IMG/VR virus record: IMGVR_UViG_3300045918_000213
Location: 1-27,133 of that record
Length of the DNA stretch: 27,133 nucleotides
Reading direction: 5' to 3' (one strand)
DNA from: a virus
Part shown: in pieces, positions 18,625 through 27,133 of the stretch
Position numbering within the stretch: position 1 is the stretch's first letter
Layout of the letters: every line of letters begins with the position of its first letter
The notes under the pieces: model-generated
The model's input: only the letters and a program-made list of their open reading frames with translations
What the model was told of the DNA's origin: nothing
Databases searched by the model: none
Made by a program: the position numbers and the translations under genes

Positions 18625-20781
18625 ATGACGAAGTTCGTCATGCAGGGCTTCAGCGGAACGCGTCCCAAGCTGTCGCAGCGACTGCTTGCGGATAACGATG
18701 CTGTGGTTGCCGAGAACGCGCGAATCGAGACCGGCGAGGTCTTCGGGTGGAACAATCCGTCGAGCGTACACGCCCTGTCTGGCGCCACCCCCCGCCGCAC
18801 GATCTACAATTTCGGCACCGCGGCCAGCCCTAACTGGCTGAGCTGGGCGACAGACGTCGACGTGGCGAAGTCGCCGATCGTCGGAAATGTCGACCACCGC
18901 ACGTACTACACCGGCGACGGCGTCCCAAAGACGATCAACGATGCGCTGGTTGCGGCCAACTCCTGGTACCAGCTCGGGCTTCCCGCGCCAGTCGTCGCTC
19001 CTACCCTAGCCGCGCCGGCGCTGAACACCAGCGGCACGGTCGACGGCAACATGACGCGCACGACCGCGATCGTGACGTTCGACCCGCCGGGCACCATCTT
19101 CACGCAGAACAGCCACAGTGCCGACACGTTCGCGCGCGGCGCGACGTCGGCGATTACGCAGCGGTTTCTGTTCTCGAAGTTCGTTATTGGTACCGTTCTG
19201 AACGTCAAGGAAGTCCTCGACGACAATACGTTCGTGATCGAAGAGCTGAACGGCGGCGTCGTTATCACCGAGGGCGACACGTTCGAGGCAGGGTGGCTGG
19301 TTGAGCCGTACAGCGCAGTCATCCCAGCCGCTGTTCACGGACACATGTCGCTCCCGAGCGGCATGCACTGCACGATCACCAATCACGGCCTCCGCAAGGG
19401 CGACACGTTGACAGTGACTGCCGTGAGCGTCGTCCCGCAGTGGGACGGCTGGCGCGGCAAACTGACGACCGGATCCACCGCGTCGCTCACCGGCCCGCAA
19501 GAGTTCACTCCGCAAGACGCGACCGGCAACGTCAGCTTCGACGTTTATACGAACTGGTCGTTCTCGGTACAGCGCGATCAGGCAGCGGTGGCAGTCCGCG
19601 AATACGTCTTCACCTGGGTCACGGATCTGAGCGAGGAGAGCGCGCCGAGCTTGCCGACTGACCCGCTCCTCGTCATGGACGGCGACGCCGTGACGATCTC
19701 GGGCTTCGGTACCGCGCCATCCACGGATCGAGTGATTTCAAAGATCCGCATCTACCGCACCGTTACTGGCACGAACGCGACCGCGTTCCAGTTCGTCGCG
19801 GAAATCAACGCCGGTGTCGGAACGTACATCGATACGCTGCTCGACACCGAGCTTGGCGAAATCCTGCCGTCAGATGCGTGGGATCCGCCGCCGTCGGACC
19901 TGATCGGAATCATCTCGACGCCAACGGGGTTCATGGCAGGCTTCAGCGGGAATATGCTGTGCTTCTCGGAGCCGGACTACCCACACGCATGGCCGACGGA
20001 ATACCGGTTCGCTACCGACTGGCCGATCGTCGGCATCGCGCAGGTAGGGCAGACCGTGTTCGCGATGACGGAGGCGATGCCGTACGCCGCGTCTGGCATC
20101 CATCCGCGCAACATCGCACTGCGACGGATCGAGGCGCACGAAGCCTGTGTCTCGAAGCAGTCGATCGTCGTCTGGGCGGGGTACGCGTACTACGCTAGCC
20201 CTAACGGCCTGATCAAGATCAACGAGTACGGCCCGGTGAACCTCACTGCCGAGCTGTACACCCGCGAGCAGTGGCAGGCGCTGACACCGTCCACCATCGA
20301 CGGCAAGATCCATAACGGTCGCTACATCGGCGTGTGGGGTGCCCCAGGTGCCGGTGGGATATTCATCCTCGACCTGAGCAAGCCGCAGCAGGGCATCGAG
20401 ACATTCAGCGGCTTCTACTATGGCGGGTACACCGAGCCGAGTAACGGCGACCTATATCTGTCCGATGGCGGCAACGTCGTCAAGTGGAACGGCGGCACGA
20501 CAGCAACGGTGACATGGAAGTCGAAGGTTTTCGGTGCCACCGGGCCGATGAACCTCGGCGCTGCACGCGTACTTGCCACCGCGTACCCCGTGACGCTGAA
20601 CGTGTACGACGCCGAGACCAGCACACTAATCGCAGCGCGCACAATCGCGAATGCCGAGCCGACTCGACTCCCGAATGGAAAGCTGTACAACCAGTTCCAG
20701 TTCGAGGTGGTGTTCCCCTCGTCGACGTCGGTGAAGTTCGTCGCCGTGGCTGAGACGCTCGCCGAGCTGTCGGATACCTGA
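18625..20781 (+). CDS. Tail tube/nozzle-like protein (718 aa)
   Basis: MTKFVMQGFSGTRPKLSQRL then LLADNDAVVAENARIETGE matches the usual start of podovirus nozzle proteins (many begin with a phrase GxxPrLxxxLLpdnxAxxAxNxrl). A beta-rich insertion follows (about residues 130-330). A region with FTWVTDLSEESAPS and KIRIYRTVTGTNATAFQFV (about 330-390) is fibronectin-like. Then comes a beta-propeller-like part with FSGNMLCFSEPDYPHAWPTE and WAGYAYYASPNGLIKINEYG. It likely forms the tail nozzle, analogous to T7 gp12. Placement after two connector genes and before the fibre gene supports this. Confidence 0.75.
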   Translation: MTKFVMQGFSGTRPKLSQRLLADNDAVVAENARIETGEVFGWNNPSSVHALSGATPRRTIYNFGTAASPNWLSWATDVDVAKSPIVGNVDHRTYYTGDGVPKTINDALVAANSWYQLGLPAPVVAPTLAAPALNTSGTVDGNMTRTTAIVTFDPPGTIFTQNSHSADTFARGATSAITQRFLFSKFVIGTVLNVKEVLDDNTFVIEELNGGVVITEGDTFEAGWLVEPYSAVIPAAVHGHMSLPSGMHCTITNHGLRKGDTLTVTAVSVVPQWDGWRGKLTTGSTASLTGPQEFTPQDATGNVSFDVYTNWSFSVQRDQAAVAVREYVFTWVTDLSEESAPSLPTDPLLVMDGDAVTISGFGTAPSTDRVISKIRIYRTVTGTNATAFQFVAEINAGVGTYIDTLLDTELGEILPSDAWDPPPSDLIGIISTPTGFMAGFSGNMLCFSEPDYPHAWPTEYRFATDWPIVGIAQVGQTVFAMTEAMPYAASGIHPRNIALRRIEAHEACVSKQSIVVWAGYAYYASPNGLIKINEYGPVNLTAELYTREQWQALTPSTIDGKIHNGRYIGVWGAPGAGGIFILDLSKPQQGIETFSGFYYGGYTEPSNGDLYLSDGGNVVKWNGGTTATVTWKSKVFGATGPMNLGAARVLATAYPVTLNVYDAETSTLIAARTIANAEPTRLPNGKLYNQFQFEVVFPSSTSVKFVAVAETLAELSDT

Positions 20782-20783
20782 TC

Positions 20784-23444
20784 ATGGCGACGCTGACCAA
20801 AGTCGCGCCGAAACAGTCGTTGCAGGTGCCGGCCGATGCGCCCCCTGGCGTTGCCCAGTTTCTGACCGGCATCAAAGAATACGTCGACCAGATCCAGGGC
20901 AACGCCCGCGCGCCGCACGATCGCGTGCCGACGCTGCGCGAGCTGGCGGAAGCCGGCCTCGTCACCCTGAATACGAAGAACGGCTACGCGACAATCGACG
21001 GCACCCTGAGCAAGGACGCCGTGGCGTCAGTCATCAAGACCGCGAACAGCCTCGGGCTGACGACCGGGACGGGCACCGGCACCGGCACGACGGGCACCGG
21101 TACGACAGGCGTGGCGCTGCCAACGACCCCATCGGGCTTCACGGCCGTCGGAGCGTTTACGAACGTCATCCTGTCATGGGACGCTGCGGCATACGCCGGG
21201 CACGACTACACCGAGATATTCCGCAGCACGACCTCGACATTCACAGCGGCGGTCTCGGTACAGTCATCGAAGTCGTTCGTGTTCACTGACCCAGTTGGGC
21301 CGAACGTCACGCGCTACTATTGGATCCGGTTCGTCAATTCAAACGGGGTAGCCGGTACAGTCGTCGGCCCGGTAAGTGCGACGACGGCGCTGATCGACGG
21401 CGCTACGCTGGCGCTTGGTTCCGTCGACACTAGCGCGCTCGTGTCCGCGCTCCAGTCCCGTATCGACTTGATTGATGCAGCTGCTGCCGTCTCGGGCAGC
21501 GTCAACGCGCGCCTCCTGGCAGACGCTAACGCAGCCGCTGCCGCGCTCGCTACTGAGGTTTCCGATCGGTCGACCGGCGACGCGGCGCTTCAGACTCAGA
21601 TCGACACGCTGGCCGTCATGGCCGGTGGCGATACGCCGACGATTCTCGCCGCCATCAGTACGGAGCAGACCGCGCGCATCGCTGCGGATGCGGCCGAAGC
21701 GGCGGCCCGCACGACGATGCTGGCACAGCTGACTGGTGGTTACACCGGTACTGACGTCACGCTGCTGACGACGGGACTGATCTACAACGAGAGCGTCGCC
21801 CGCGCGTCAGCCGACGCCGCCGAGGTGTCGGCCCGCTCGGCACTGTCCACGACAGTCACGACGAACTACTCCACACTCAACGCCGCAATCACGAACGAGG
21901 CATCGCTCCGGACTACGGCCGACAGCTCGCTCGCGACTTCGATCTCGAGCGTATCAGCTACGGCCTCGGGCAAGAACAAAGTGTTCGTGCAGAGTGGCAC
22001 ACCCACGGCGACGTCTACTGCGGACCTGTGGATTGACACCGGGCACGGTAATCTCCTGAAGTACTGGAACGGTACTGCGTGGACGGACACCGACGATACC
22101 CGCATCGCGACGAACGTCGCGGCGATTGCCACCGAGACCAGCGCCCGCGTCAGTGGCGACGCCGCGAACGCGTCGTCTATTACGACGATCGACGCGCGAG
22201 TGACGACCGCAGAGAGCAACATCGTAACGAACGCGGCCAGTATCAGTACGGAGACGACCGCGCGGGCGAGTGCCGATACGGCCATCGCGTCCACGATCAC
22301 GACCTTGACCGGCCGAACGACAACGGCCGAGACGAACATCACGACGCTGTTCAGTACGACCGGCACGCAGGCGACGGACATCACGACGCTATACGCGACG
22401 ACGGCCGGGCATACCTCGTCGATTTTGACGCAGGCCGCCACGCTCACGGCGCTCGGCGGGCAGTACACAGTCAAGATCGAGGCAGGCGGCCGAGTAGCCG
22501 GATTCGGCCTTGCCAACACGGCGGCCGACGCGGTCGGCTCCGTGTTCGCGATTGTCGCCGACGCGTTTTACATCGCGCCCGTAGGCGGATCCTCGACCGG
22601 CGCCGCCGCGTTCGCGTACTACTCAGCCCCAACGACGATCAATGGCGTGGCGGTTCCGGCGGGCCTGTACCTGTCGAACGCGTTCATCAGCAACGGCGCG
22701 ATCGCGAACGCCCAGATCGGCGTGGCAGCAGTCGATACCGCCAAGATCGCCGACGCTGCGATTACTGTCGCCAAGATTGCTGATGCGACAATTACCGCCG
22801 CGAAGATCGCCGATGCGACGATCACTACGGCGAAGATCGCCTCCGCGGCCATCACGTCTGCGCTCATCGCCGACGCATCTATCACGACAGCGAAGATTGG
22901 CGACGCGTCGGTTAGCACCTTGAAGATCCAGGGCAACGCCGTGACCGTTCCGTCATCGGCGTACGTGTATACGGCGATCGCTCCGACGTCGTCACTGCCA
23001 CCAGGGCACTCGATTGGCTACAACGACGGCACCTACACGTACGCGCTGGTCCCGAATTTCGCCCTGACTGCGTGGTATGACGCCGCGTCCGTGACAGTGG
23101 TGTCGAGCGGCCAGCGCCAGAATATCTGGTACCGACTGAACGCGTTTGTCAGCGTCGTCCCCGGCGGCGGCGATGTCGACCAGGTCGTGTGGCGCGTCGT
23201 GCGGAACAACGGGATCTTGGACGTCGAACTCACCGGATCGCGGAACCGTATCGTCGCCGATAGCGCGGACACGCGACTCCAACCCGTCGTCGACAAGTGG
23301 CGCGGAACGATCATGGTCGACGACACGCCGGTAGCCGGGACGTACACCTACAAGCTGCAGGTGGCGACGGACACGCACGCCGCGTCCCCTTCGGACATGT
23401 ACTTCAGCGACGCCGGCATCATGGTCATTGAAACGAAGAGGTAA
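20784..23444 (+). CDS. Tail fibre / tip attachment protein (886 aa)
   Basis: In order: a short N-terminal helical domain; a Gly-Thr linker (about residues 94-110); an FN3-like domain (TPSGFTAVGAFTNVILSWDA, about 112-205); long helical repeats rich in A, T, S, D (TEQTARIAADAAEAAARTTM); a QSGTPTATSTADLWIDTGHG..WNGTAW unit (about 397-435); a DUF1983-like core (KIEAGGRVAGFGLANTAADA, about 565); a collagen-like or stalk repeat of (I)ADA(T/S)ITxAKI units (about 648-715); and a beta-rich C-terminal domain that should contact the host surface. Such proteins determine host range. The combination resembles C-terminal parts of lambda J-type tip proteins grafted onto a podovirus fibre. Confidence 0.88.
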   Translation: MATLTKVAPKQSLQVPADAPPGVAQFLTGIKEYVDQIQGNARAPHDRVPTLRELAEAGLVTLNTKNGYATIDGTLSKDAVASVIKTANSLGLTTGTGTGTGTTGTGTTGVALPTTPSGFTAVGAFTNVILSWDAAAYAGHDYTEIFRSTTSTFTAAVSVQSSKSFVFTDPVGPNVTRYYWIRFVNSNGVAGTVVGPVSATTALIDGATLALGSVDTSALVSALQSRIDLIDAAAAVSGSVNARLLADANAAAAALATEVSDRSTGDAALQTQIDTLAVMAGGDTPTILAAISTEQTARIAADAAEAAARTTMLAQLTGGYTGTDVTLLTTGLIYNESVARASADAAEVSARSALSTTVTTNYSTLNAAITNEASLRTTADSSLATSISSVSATASGKNKVFVQSGTPTATSTADLWIDTGHGNLLKYWNGTAWTDTDDTRIATNVAAIATETSARVSGDAANASSITTIDARVTTAESNIVTNAASISTETTARASADTAIASTITTLTGRTTTAETNITTLFSTTGTQATDITTLYATTAGHTSSILTQAATLTALGGQYTVKIEAGGRVAGFGLANTAADAVGSVFAIVADAFYIAPVGGSSTGAAAFAYYSAPTTINGVAVPAGLYLSNAFISNGAIANAQIGVAAVDTAKIADAAITVAKIADATITAAKIADATITTAKIASAAITSALIADASITTAKIGDASVSTLKIQGNAVTVPSSAYVYTAIAPTSSLPPGHSIGYNDGTYTYALVPNFALTAWYDAASVTVVSSGQRQNIWYRLNAFVSVVPGGGDVDQVVWRVVRNNGILDVELTGSRNRIVADSADTRLQPVVDKWRGTIMVDDTPVAGTYTYKLQVATDTHAASPSDMYFSDAGIMVIETKR

Positions 23445-23449
23445 TCGAA

Positions 23450-23626
23450 ATGGCATTTTTCGTGGTCTGTAATCCTGACGGCATCGTCGTGCGTGGTGGG
23501 CAGGTGCCGGATTCGGACTGGGTTCCCCTCCAGGCGCACGGCTCGGGCGAGACGGCGTATGAGGTCGACCGCCAGTACGAAGACTGGAAGTACCGCATGG
23601 TCGACGGCGTCCTGACCACGATGTAG
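23450..23626 (+). CDS. Small protein (58 aa) behind the fibre gene
   Basis: A short frame starts MAFFVVCNPDGIVVRGGQVP, with GAGG about eight bases upstream, and ends GVLTTM. The pattern VVCNPDGIVVRGG...W then YRMVDGVLTTM is beta-rich with several aromatics (DSDWVPLQ, YEDWKYRMV). Small proteins of this style commonly follow fibre genes and may be fibre-associated or assembly factors. A GCCCC/GGGGC hairpin lies just after its stop. No family can be named. Confidence 0.65.
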   Translation: MAFFVVCNPDGIVVRGGQVPDSDWVPLQAHGSGETAYEVDRQYEDWKYRMVDGVLTTM

Positions 23627-23628
23627 CA

Positions 23629-23644
23629 GCCCCAGTTCCGGGGC
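23629..23644 (+). terminator. Small hairpin after the 58-residue gene
   Basis: GCCCC-AGTTCC-GGGGC starts two bases beyond the TAG. No T-run follows, so it is at best a weak terminator; it may simply punctuate the message. Confidence 0.35.
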
Positions 23645-23680
23645 CTCAGGCTACGACTTCCCACCACTGCAGGAGTCTGT

Positions 23681-23848
23681 ATGACTGGTAATTCAGCGGG
23701 CGACGCCCTGGCTGTCGTCGCATTCTTCGGTCTGGCGTTCTTTGTCTGGCGCCTGATCTCCGGCCCAAGCAAGCGCCCGGACCTCACCGGCCCGCCCGAT
23801 ACGACCGGTGAACCGCCCAAGACCCTCCCGGACGACTACGTCTCGTGA
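23681..23848 (+). CDS. 55-residue single-pass membrane protein
   Basis: The start MTGNSAGDALAV has AGGAG five bases upstream. Residues about 8-26 form one hydrophobic helix (LAVVAFFGLAFFVWRLI), followed by a Pro/Asp/Thr-rich cytosolic or virion-facing tail (GPSKRPDLTGPPDTTGEPPK). Its size and topology would suit a small holin or pinholin-like protein or a virion membrane peptide. There is no adjacent endolysin to support lysis, so no function is assigned. The next gene overlaps its stop as GTGA. Confidence 0.65.
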   Translation: MTGNSAGDALAVVAFFGLAFFVWRLISGPSKRPDLTGPPDTTGEPPKTLPDDYVS

Positions 23849-24030
23849 GCGACCTTGGAATTGACCCCGCCGCCGCGTGCCGAGCGGCCCGGGTCTTATT
23901 CACTGACGCCACCATCCGAACGCCGATCAGTGCGACGTTCGATCTCGCGCAGCTGTATGCCCTGATGATCATGATCGAGACGGGAAAAGTCAGGCTTGTC
24001 AAGCCCGACGAGCAGCCCCCAGAGGCGTGA
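23845..24030 (+). CDS. Small helical protein (61 aa, GTG start), unknown
   Basis: GTG at 23845 overlaps the TGA of the membrane-protein gene. The sequence MSDLGIDPAAACRAARVLFT, then a helix (FDLAQLYALMIMIETGKVRL) and a polar end. It is probably a small soluble helical partner of the neighbouring membrane protein or a virion accessory factor. No family is recognised. Confidence 0.6.
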   Translation: MSDLGIDPAAACRAARVLFTDATIRTPISATFDLAQLYALMIMIETGKVRLVKPDEQPPEA

Positions 24031-24079
24031 GCTAGGGTCACAGGACCCGTAATTTCCCGACTGGGAGCTAGCTCCGCTC
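24031..24079 (+). promoter_or_regulatory. Hairpin-rich gap before the ejection-protein genes
   Basis: 49 bp with GGGTC-ACAG-GACCC, TCCC-GACT-GGGA and the palindrome GAGCTAGCTC next to each other just ahead of the next ATG. The GGGAG that could serve as Shine-Dalgarno is about 13 bases away and lies in a stem, so translation of the next gene may be structurally controlled. No T-run is present. Confidence 0.35.
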
Positions 24080-24778
24080 ATGAACTTTGAAGGCGTATGG
24101 ACGCAGGGCGACACCCCCGGAGAGAACCGCCTACTCGTATCGGCGCGCGATCTCTCCGAGAACGCCGCGACTTCATTCAATCCCGCGATCAACGCGCGCC
24201 TCGCGGCGTTGCGCAATCCGGGGGCGGAGAAGGGCGCCTCTGCGACTCGAGCGGCGGCCGACGCTGCTCAGCGTACGGCTGTCCCGGCCCAGAACGGCGT
24301 CGGCCGCGGCCCGTCACTCGCTGGCCTTGTCACTCGGGCTGGCGCGCTCGCGCGTGTGTCGTCGTTCGGGGATCAGGCGGTCGAGAAGCAGAACCTGCAG
24401 GACCGGATCGCGATGCTGCGCGGCGCGCGCGGTATCCGAAACAACTCGTACACCGGCCAGCAGCAGATCGCCGAAAACGAAGCGATGCTAGCGCGTTCGC
24501 AGATCGAAGCGAACACCATCACGAAGAACGCACAGGCGAACATGTGGGGCAGCATGGCCGGCGCGGCGGTCGGGTACGGCGTAAACGCGTTCAACCAGCC
24601 GGGCTGGAATGCAGACCCTAAGTACGCGCAGCAGCTGTCGACGTACTCACCGACGATCAACGGCGGACCGACGCTGAACAGCTCGGGGCTTGATTGGATG
24701 AACGACGTGACCGCTACGCCGATGATGAAGCCCGCGGTCAGCTACTCGCCACAGGCGTTCAACACGATGGTCGGCTAA
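24080..24778 (+). CDS. Internal virion (ejection) protein candidate, gp14-like
   Basis: 232 residues, starting MNFEGVWTQGDTPGEN. The middle (QNLQDRIAMLRGARGIRNNS, then YTGQQQIAENEAMLARSQIE) is a long helix, followed by a small-residue segment MWGSMAGAAVGYGVNAF (about 153-169) that may be membrane-active. The end is polar and Asn/Thr-rich. This arrangement and the position at the head of three coupled genes resemble T7 gp14-type internal proteins that form part of the DNA-ejection channel. Family assignment is inference. The next ATG overlaps its stop as TAATG. Confidence 0.65.
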   Translation: MNFEGVWTQGDTPGENRLLVSARDLSENAATSFNPAINARLAALRNPGAEKGASATRAAADAAQRTAVPAQNGVGRGPSLAGLVTRAGALARVSSFGDQAVEKQNLQDRIAMLRGARGIRNNSYTGQQQIAENEAMLARSQIEANTITKNAQANMWGSMAGAAVGYGVNAFNQPGWNADPKYAQQLSTYSPTINGGPTLNSSGLDWMNDVTATPMMKPAVSYSPQAFNTMVG

Positions 24779-25524
24779 TGACTAACTTCTTCACCGAGAA
24801 CAAGAACACGTACTTCGGCTCGGACGCGCTGCACTCTGGCGAGAGCGCGCTGCGCCAGTTCACCTACAACAGCATGACCGATTATACCAATCGGTTTAAG
24901 GCGCTGGAGTCGTCGATTTCTAAGCCGGTCGACGTCGAGCAGATGCGGACCGATGCGTCGACGCGCGCGCGGGCCGCGTACAGCGGGACGACCGACCAGA
25001 TGGCTCGCGCCCGTACAAACCTCGACATGGGCGCGCGCGGCGACCAGATCTCTTCGGAGAAGCGCCGGGTCGGGCTCGCCCGCGCGATCTCGGACGTGGA
25101 CGCGCAGAACCGCGCGATCACCAGCGGACGGGCGATGACGAAGGACGCACAGTCGAGCGCGCTCGATATGTACGGCAGCGACCTCAGTACGGCGCGCTCG
25201 CTGATGTCGTCGGTGGCGGCGGCTGAAGCAGGTCGCGACTCGGCTGCTCGAATTGCCTCGGCTCAGCAGTCCGCCGCAGACGACCAGATGGTCGCTTCGG
25301 TGTTCGGCGCGGCGGTGAGTGCGATCTCAGATCGCCGCCTCAAGAAGCACATCCGCCGTATCGGTTCGCTGCCGAGCGGCCTGTCGGTCTACGAATACAG
25401 CTACGTCTGGGACGACGCCAAGCACGTTGGCGTCATGGCCGACGAGGCGCGCGAGCTGTTCCCTGACGCGGTCCACACGATGGCGTGCGGCTACCTGTGC
25501 GTCAACTACGCGGGGATCCAGTAA
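24778..25524 (+). CDS. Virion protein with C-terminal S74-type chaperone domain
   Basis: 248 residues from the ATG overlapping the previous stop (TAATG). Residues 1-180 are helical and polar (STRARAAYSGTTDQMARART, ARSLMSSVAAAEAGRDSAAR). Residues 184-248 match the intramolecular-chaperone (Peptidase S74) signature: SDRRLKKHI, then GLSVYEYSYVWDD, VGVMADEARELFPDAV and a final GYLCVNYAGIQ. S184 and K189 hold the spacing of the known catalytic Ser-Lys pair, so self-cleavage is possible. Such domains normally trimerise fibres and are cut off. Finding it on a helical protein among ejection genes, at the minimum size, is unusual. It could be an adhesin or a tail-associated trimer. Confidence 0.75.
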   Translation: MTNFFTENKNTYFGSDALHSGESALRQFTYNSMTDYTNRFKALESSISKPVDVEQMRTDASTRARAAYSGTTDQMARARTNLDMGARGDQISSEKRRVGLARAISDVDAQNRAITSGRAMTKDAQSSALDMYGSDLSTARSLMSSVAAAEAGRDSAARIASAQQSAADDQMVASVFGAAVSAISDRRLKKHIRRIGSLPSGLSVYEYSYVWDDAKHVGVMADEARELFPDAVHTMACGYLCVNYAGIQ

Positions 25525-27133
25525 TGCCGAGCACGTTCAATTCCTTCGGCGAAGGGATGATGCAGGGTTTCAATCTGGTCGACACCGTGTTCGCCCGTCG
25601 GCAGCAGCTCTCCATGCAGAAGCAGGAAATGGAGATGCGGCAGCGCCAGGAGGCGCGAGTCGAGTCGAAGTGGAACGAGGACCAGCTGACGACCGGCGTC
25701 GATCGCATCCAGCGCGCCGCCTCGCTCGAAGCGCAGCGCTTTGGTGGCGACATCTCAAAGCTGCCGGAAGACCGACAGAAGTTCTACCATGACCAGCTCG
25801 ACTCGCTAGTCAATACGCACGGCACACTGCAGGAATCTGATGCCTTCAAGAACGGAGGCACGGAATCGACACTCGCGGCGTATAGCCCGTCGTTCGCCGC
25901 ACAGGCGAAGGACACCATGCTCTCGGATACCGAGAGCCGACTCGCGCGCTCGCAGGTTACGCAGGAGCAGCAGCCCGCTCCGCAAGCCCGGGCAGCGACC
26001 TCGTCGCTCCCGAACCAGCCGCTGTTCCGCCAGCCAGCCCCCGCAGCAGCTGCGCCCAGCGGCGTGCAGCCGACTGCTCCCGCTGCTGGTCCGCCCCCCG
26101 CGAAGCCAGTCGCCGTTCCTGCCCCCGCCCCGCAGCAGCCGCCTAGCCCGCACCCGGGCGGCGACTTCCTTTCGCAGACGGCGGGGGCCGACAACTCGGA
26201 CACCACGCATGCGGTTACCCCGCTCGGCCGCGCTGCGGAGGCTGTCGGTGACGTCGTCTCTACCATCGACGGCCTTCCTCGGCAGTACGCGAAGAAGGTG
26301 CTCGGACTGATCGGCGACGCCGGCGACGCAGTCTCCCGACTCACGAAAGTCGGCGCGTCGGACTTCACGGCTATGCTCGACTCGGACGATAAAGGGCACG
26401 GCCGCGCGATGCGAGAGTACGCGCGCCGAGAGCCGGCTGCTGCTGCAAAGGACTACGTTACGGCGCGCGCCGAGATGACGCCTGCCCAACTCAAGCAGCT
26501 CGACCCTGTGATGCGCCCAGTGCTGACCGGCCAGCTCACGGCGCTGCACGCTGCGTACGATAAGGATATTCGCAACTTCGGTGTCGCGGCGCAGATCTCG
26601 GCCACGAACGCCGCGCTGAGCGACATGGAGGCGAAGCACACAGTCACGACGGCGCTCGGCTTTGACAAGAGCAAACCGATCCCCGTCAGCGACGCGCTCG
26701 TCGCCAAAGTCAACCCGGCCGCAGCCGCAGCGGCCCCGCCGTTCCAGTCGCCTGACTCCAAAGTCGGCCTCGCGCGCAACAGCGTCCTGGCGCAGAGCGC
26801 GGCGAACCTCGCTGCTGCCAATCGCCCCGCGCCGACCGCGGCGACAACCCCCTCCAGCCGCACGCTGGCGCTGCGCGCGCCGCAGTCGGCCGCAGTCCAG
26901 AACGGCTACGCCGCACCCGACATGCCGGCGCCGGCAAGCCCGACCCAAGCTGCGCCACAGAAGCCGCCAACGATCTCGGCGCAGGCGCTCAACGATGCCG
27001 ATCTCCTGTTCCGTAACAAGCGACTGAATGTCGAGCAGTACCAGCACTTCCTGCGCACCGGGACGCTTGGCCCCGACGGCATGGACGTCCTCAGCAAGTT
27101 CAAGCCCGACGAGGTGTTCACGTACTTCGACGG
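25524..27133 (+). CDS. Large virion/ejection protein, partial (runs off window)
   Basis: The frame opens at an ATG overlapping the previous TAA (TAATG) and stays open for at least 536 codons to the edge. It begins MPSTFNSFGEGMMQGFNLVD. Residues about 20-75 are a helix rich in Q, M, R and E (SMQKQEMEMRQRQEARVESK). Residues about 150-215 are Pro/Ala/Gln-rich and disordered, then come helical stretches and a second Pro/Ala region (about 390-490), and finally a structured start (LNDADLLFRNKRLNVEQYQH). Size, composition and place after two probable ejection proteins suggest a T7 gp15/gp16-like internal virion protein or a giant virion enzyme. The catalytic part, if any, lies beyond the window. Confidence 0.7.
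   Translation, partial: MPSTFNSFGEGMMQGFNLVDTVFARRQQLSMQKQEMEMRQRQEARVESKWNEDQLTTGVDRIQRAASLEAQRFGGDISKLPEDRQKFYHDQLDSLVNTHGTLQESDAFKNGGTESTLAAYSPSFAAQAKDTMLSDTESRLARSQVTQEQQPAPQARAATSSLPNQPLFRQPAPAAAAPSGVQPTAPAAGPPPAKPVAVPAPAPQQPPSPHPGGDFLSQTAGADNSDTTHAVTPLGRAAEAVGDVVSTIDGLPRQYAKKVLGLIGDAGDAVSRLTKVGASDFTAMLDSDDKGHGRAMREYARREPAAAAKDYVTARAEMTPAQLKQLDPVMRPVLTGQLTALHAAYDKDIRNFGVAAQISATNAALSDMEAKHTVTTALGFDKSKPIPVSDALVAKVNPAAAAAAPPFQSPDSKVGLARNSVLAQSAANLAAANRPAPTAATTPSSRTLALRAPQSAAVQNGYAAPDMPAPASPTQAAPQKPPTISAQALNDADLLFRNKRLNVEQYQHFLRTGTLGPDGMDVLSKFKPDEVFTYFD

Noticed and set aside
20984-22519. Repetitive fibre DNA considered as a CRISPR-like or satellite repeat
   Set aside because: Repeats are at protein level with codon drift, no constant spacer length; they are fibre stalk and linker repeats.
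25806-27047. 413-residue antisense frame at the right end
   Set aside because: Arg-rich, opposite the open frame that continues off the window; no start signal.

Overview
The window is part of the genome of a tailed phage (or prophage) with podovirus-like architecture and GC-rich DNA, so the host is probably a high-GC bacterium. Third-position G/C bias and the mix of head genes suggest a proteobacterium, but nothing fixes the host. There is no integrase, tRNA, rRNA, CRISPR array or transposase, and the last gene runs off the right edge.

Left arm (about 200-7726, all leftward): a tightly packed early/replication block. From its upstream end it holds small orphan genes (7726 down to 5791), a 245-residue unknown protein, a structured 318-bp leader with a clear intrinsic terminator, a family-A DNA polymerase with 3'-5' exonuclease, a run of small Cys-rich or coiled-coil genes joined by ATGA/TGATG overlaps, and a DEDDh exonuclease. 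Three copies of one intercistronic hairpin punctuate the small-gene cluster.

Divergent control region (7727-8131): about 400 bp with AT-rich DNA, two matching palindromes and repeated GTGACT(A/T)AG words. The early genes point left from it and the packaging/virion genes point right.

Right arm (8132-27133, all rightward): HNH endonuclease, two small genes, small and large terminase, P22-like portal, scaffold with a tandem ADPP repeat, an N4-gp56-type major capsid protein behind a hairpin-rich leader, a probable decoration protein, a tandem terminator, head-tail adaptor candidates, a large tail-tube/nozzle-like protein, a long tail fibre/tip protein, three small genes, and three internal-virion or tail-associated proteins, the last one partial. 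This is the usual order packaging, head, connector, tail, ejection proteins. Lysis genes and any phage RNA polymerase are not in this window.

Most worth a second look: the CTGCGTTAA hairpin series ahead of the capsid gene, the repeated early-operon hairpins, the shared nonamer in the divergent region and inside the large terminase gene, and the Zn-finger/helix-rich N-terminal extension on the large terminase. No wholly new defence or mobile system is visible.
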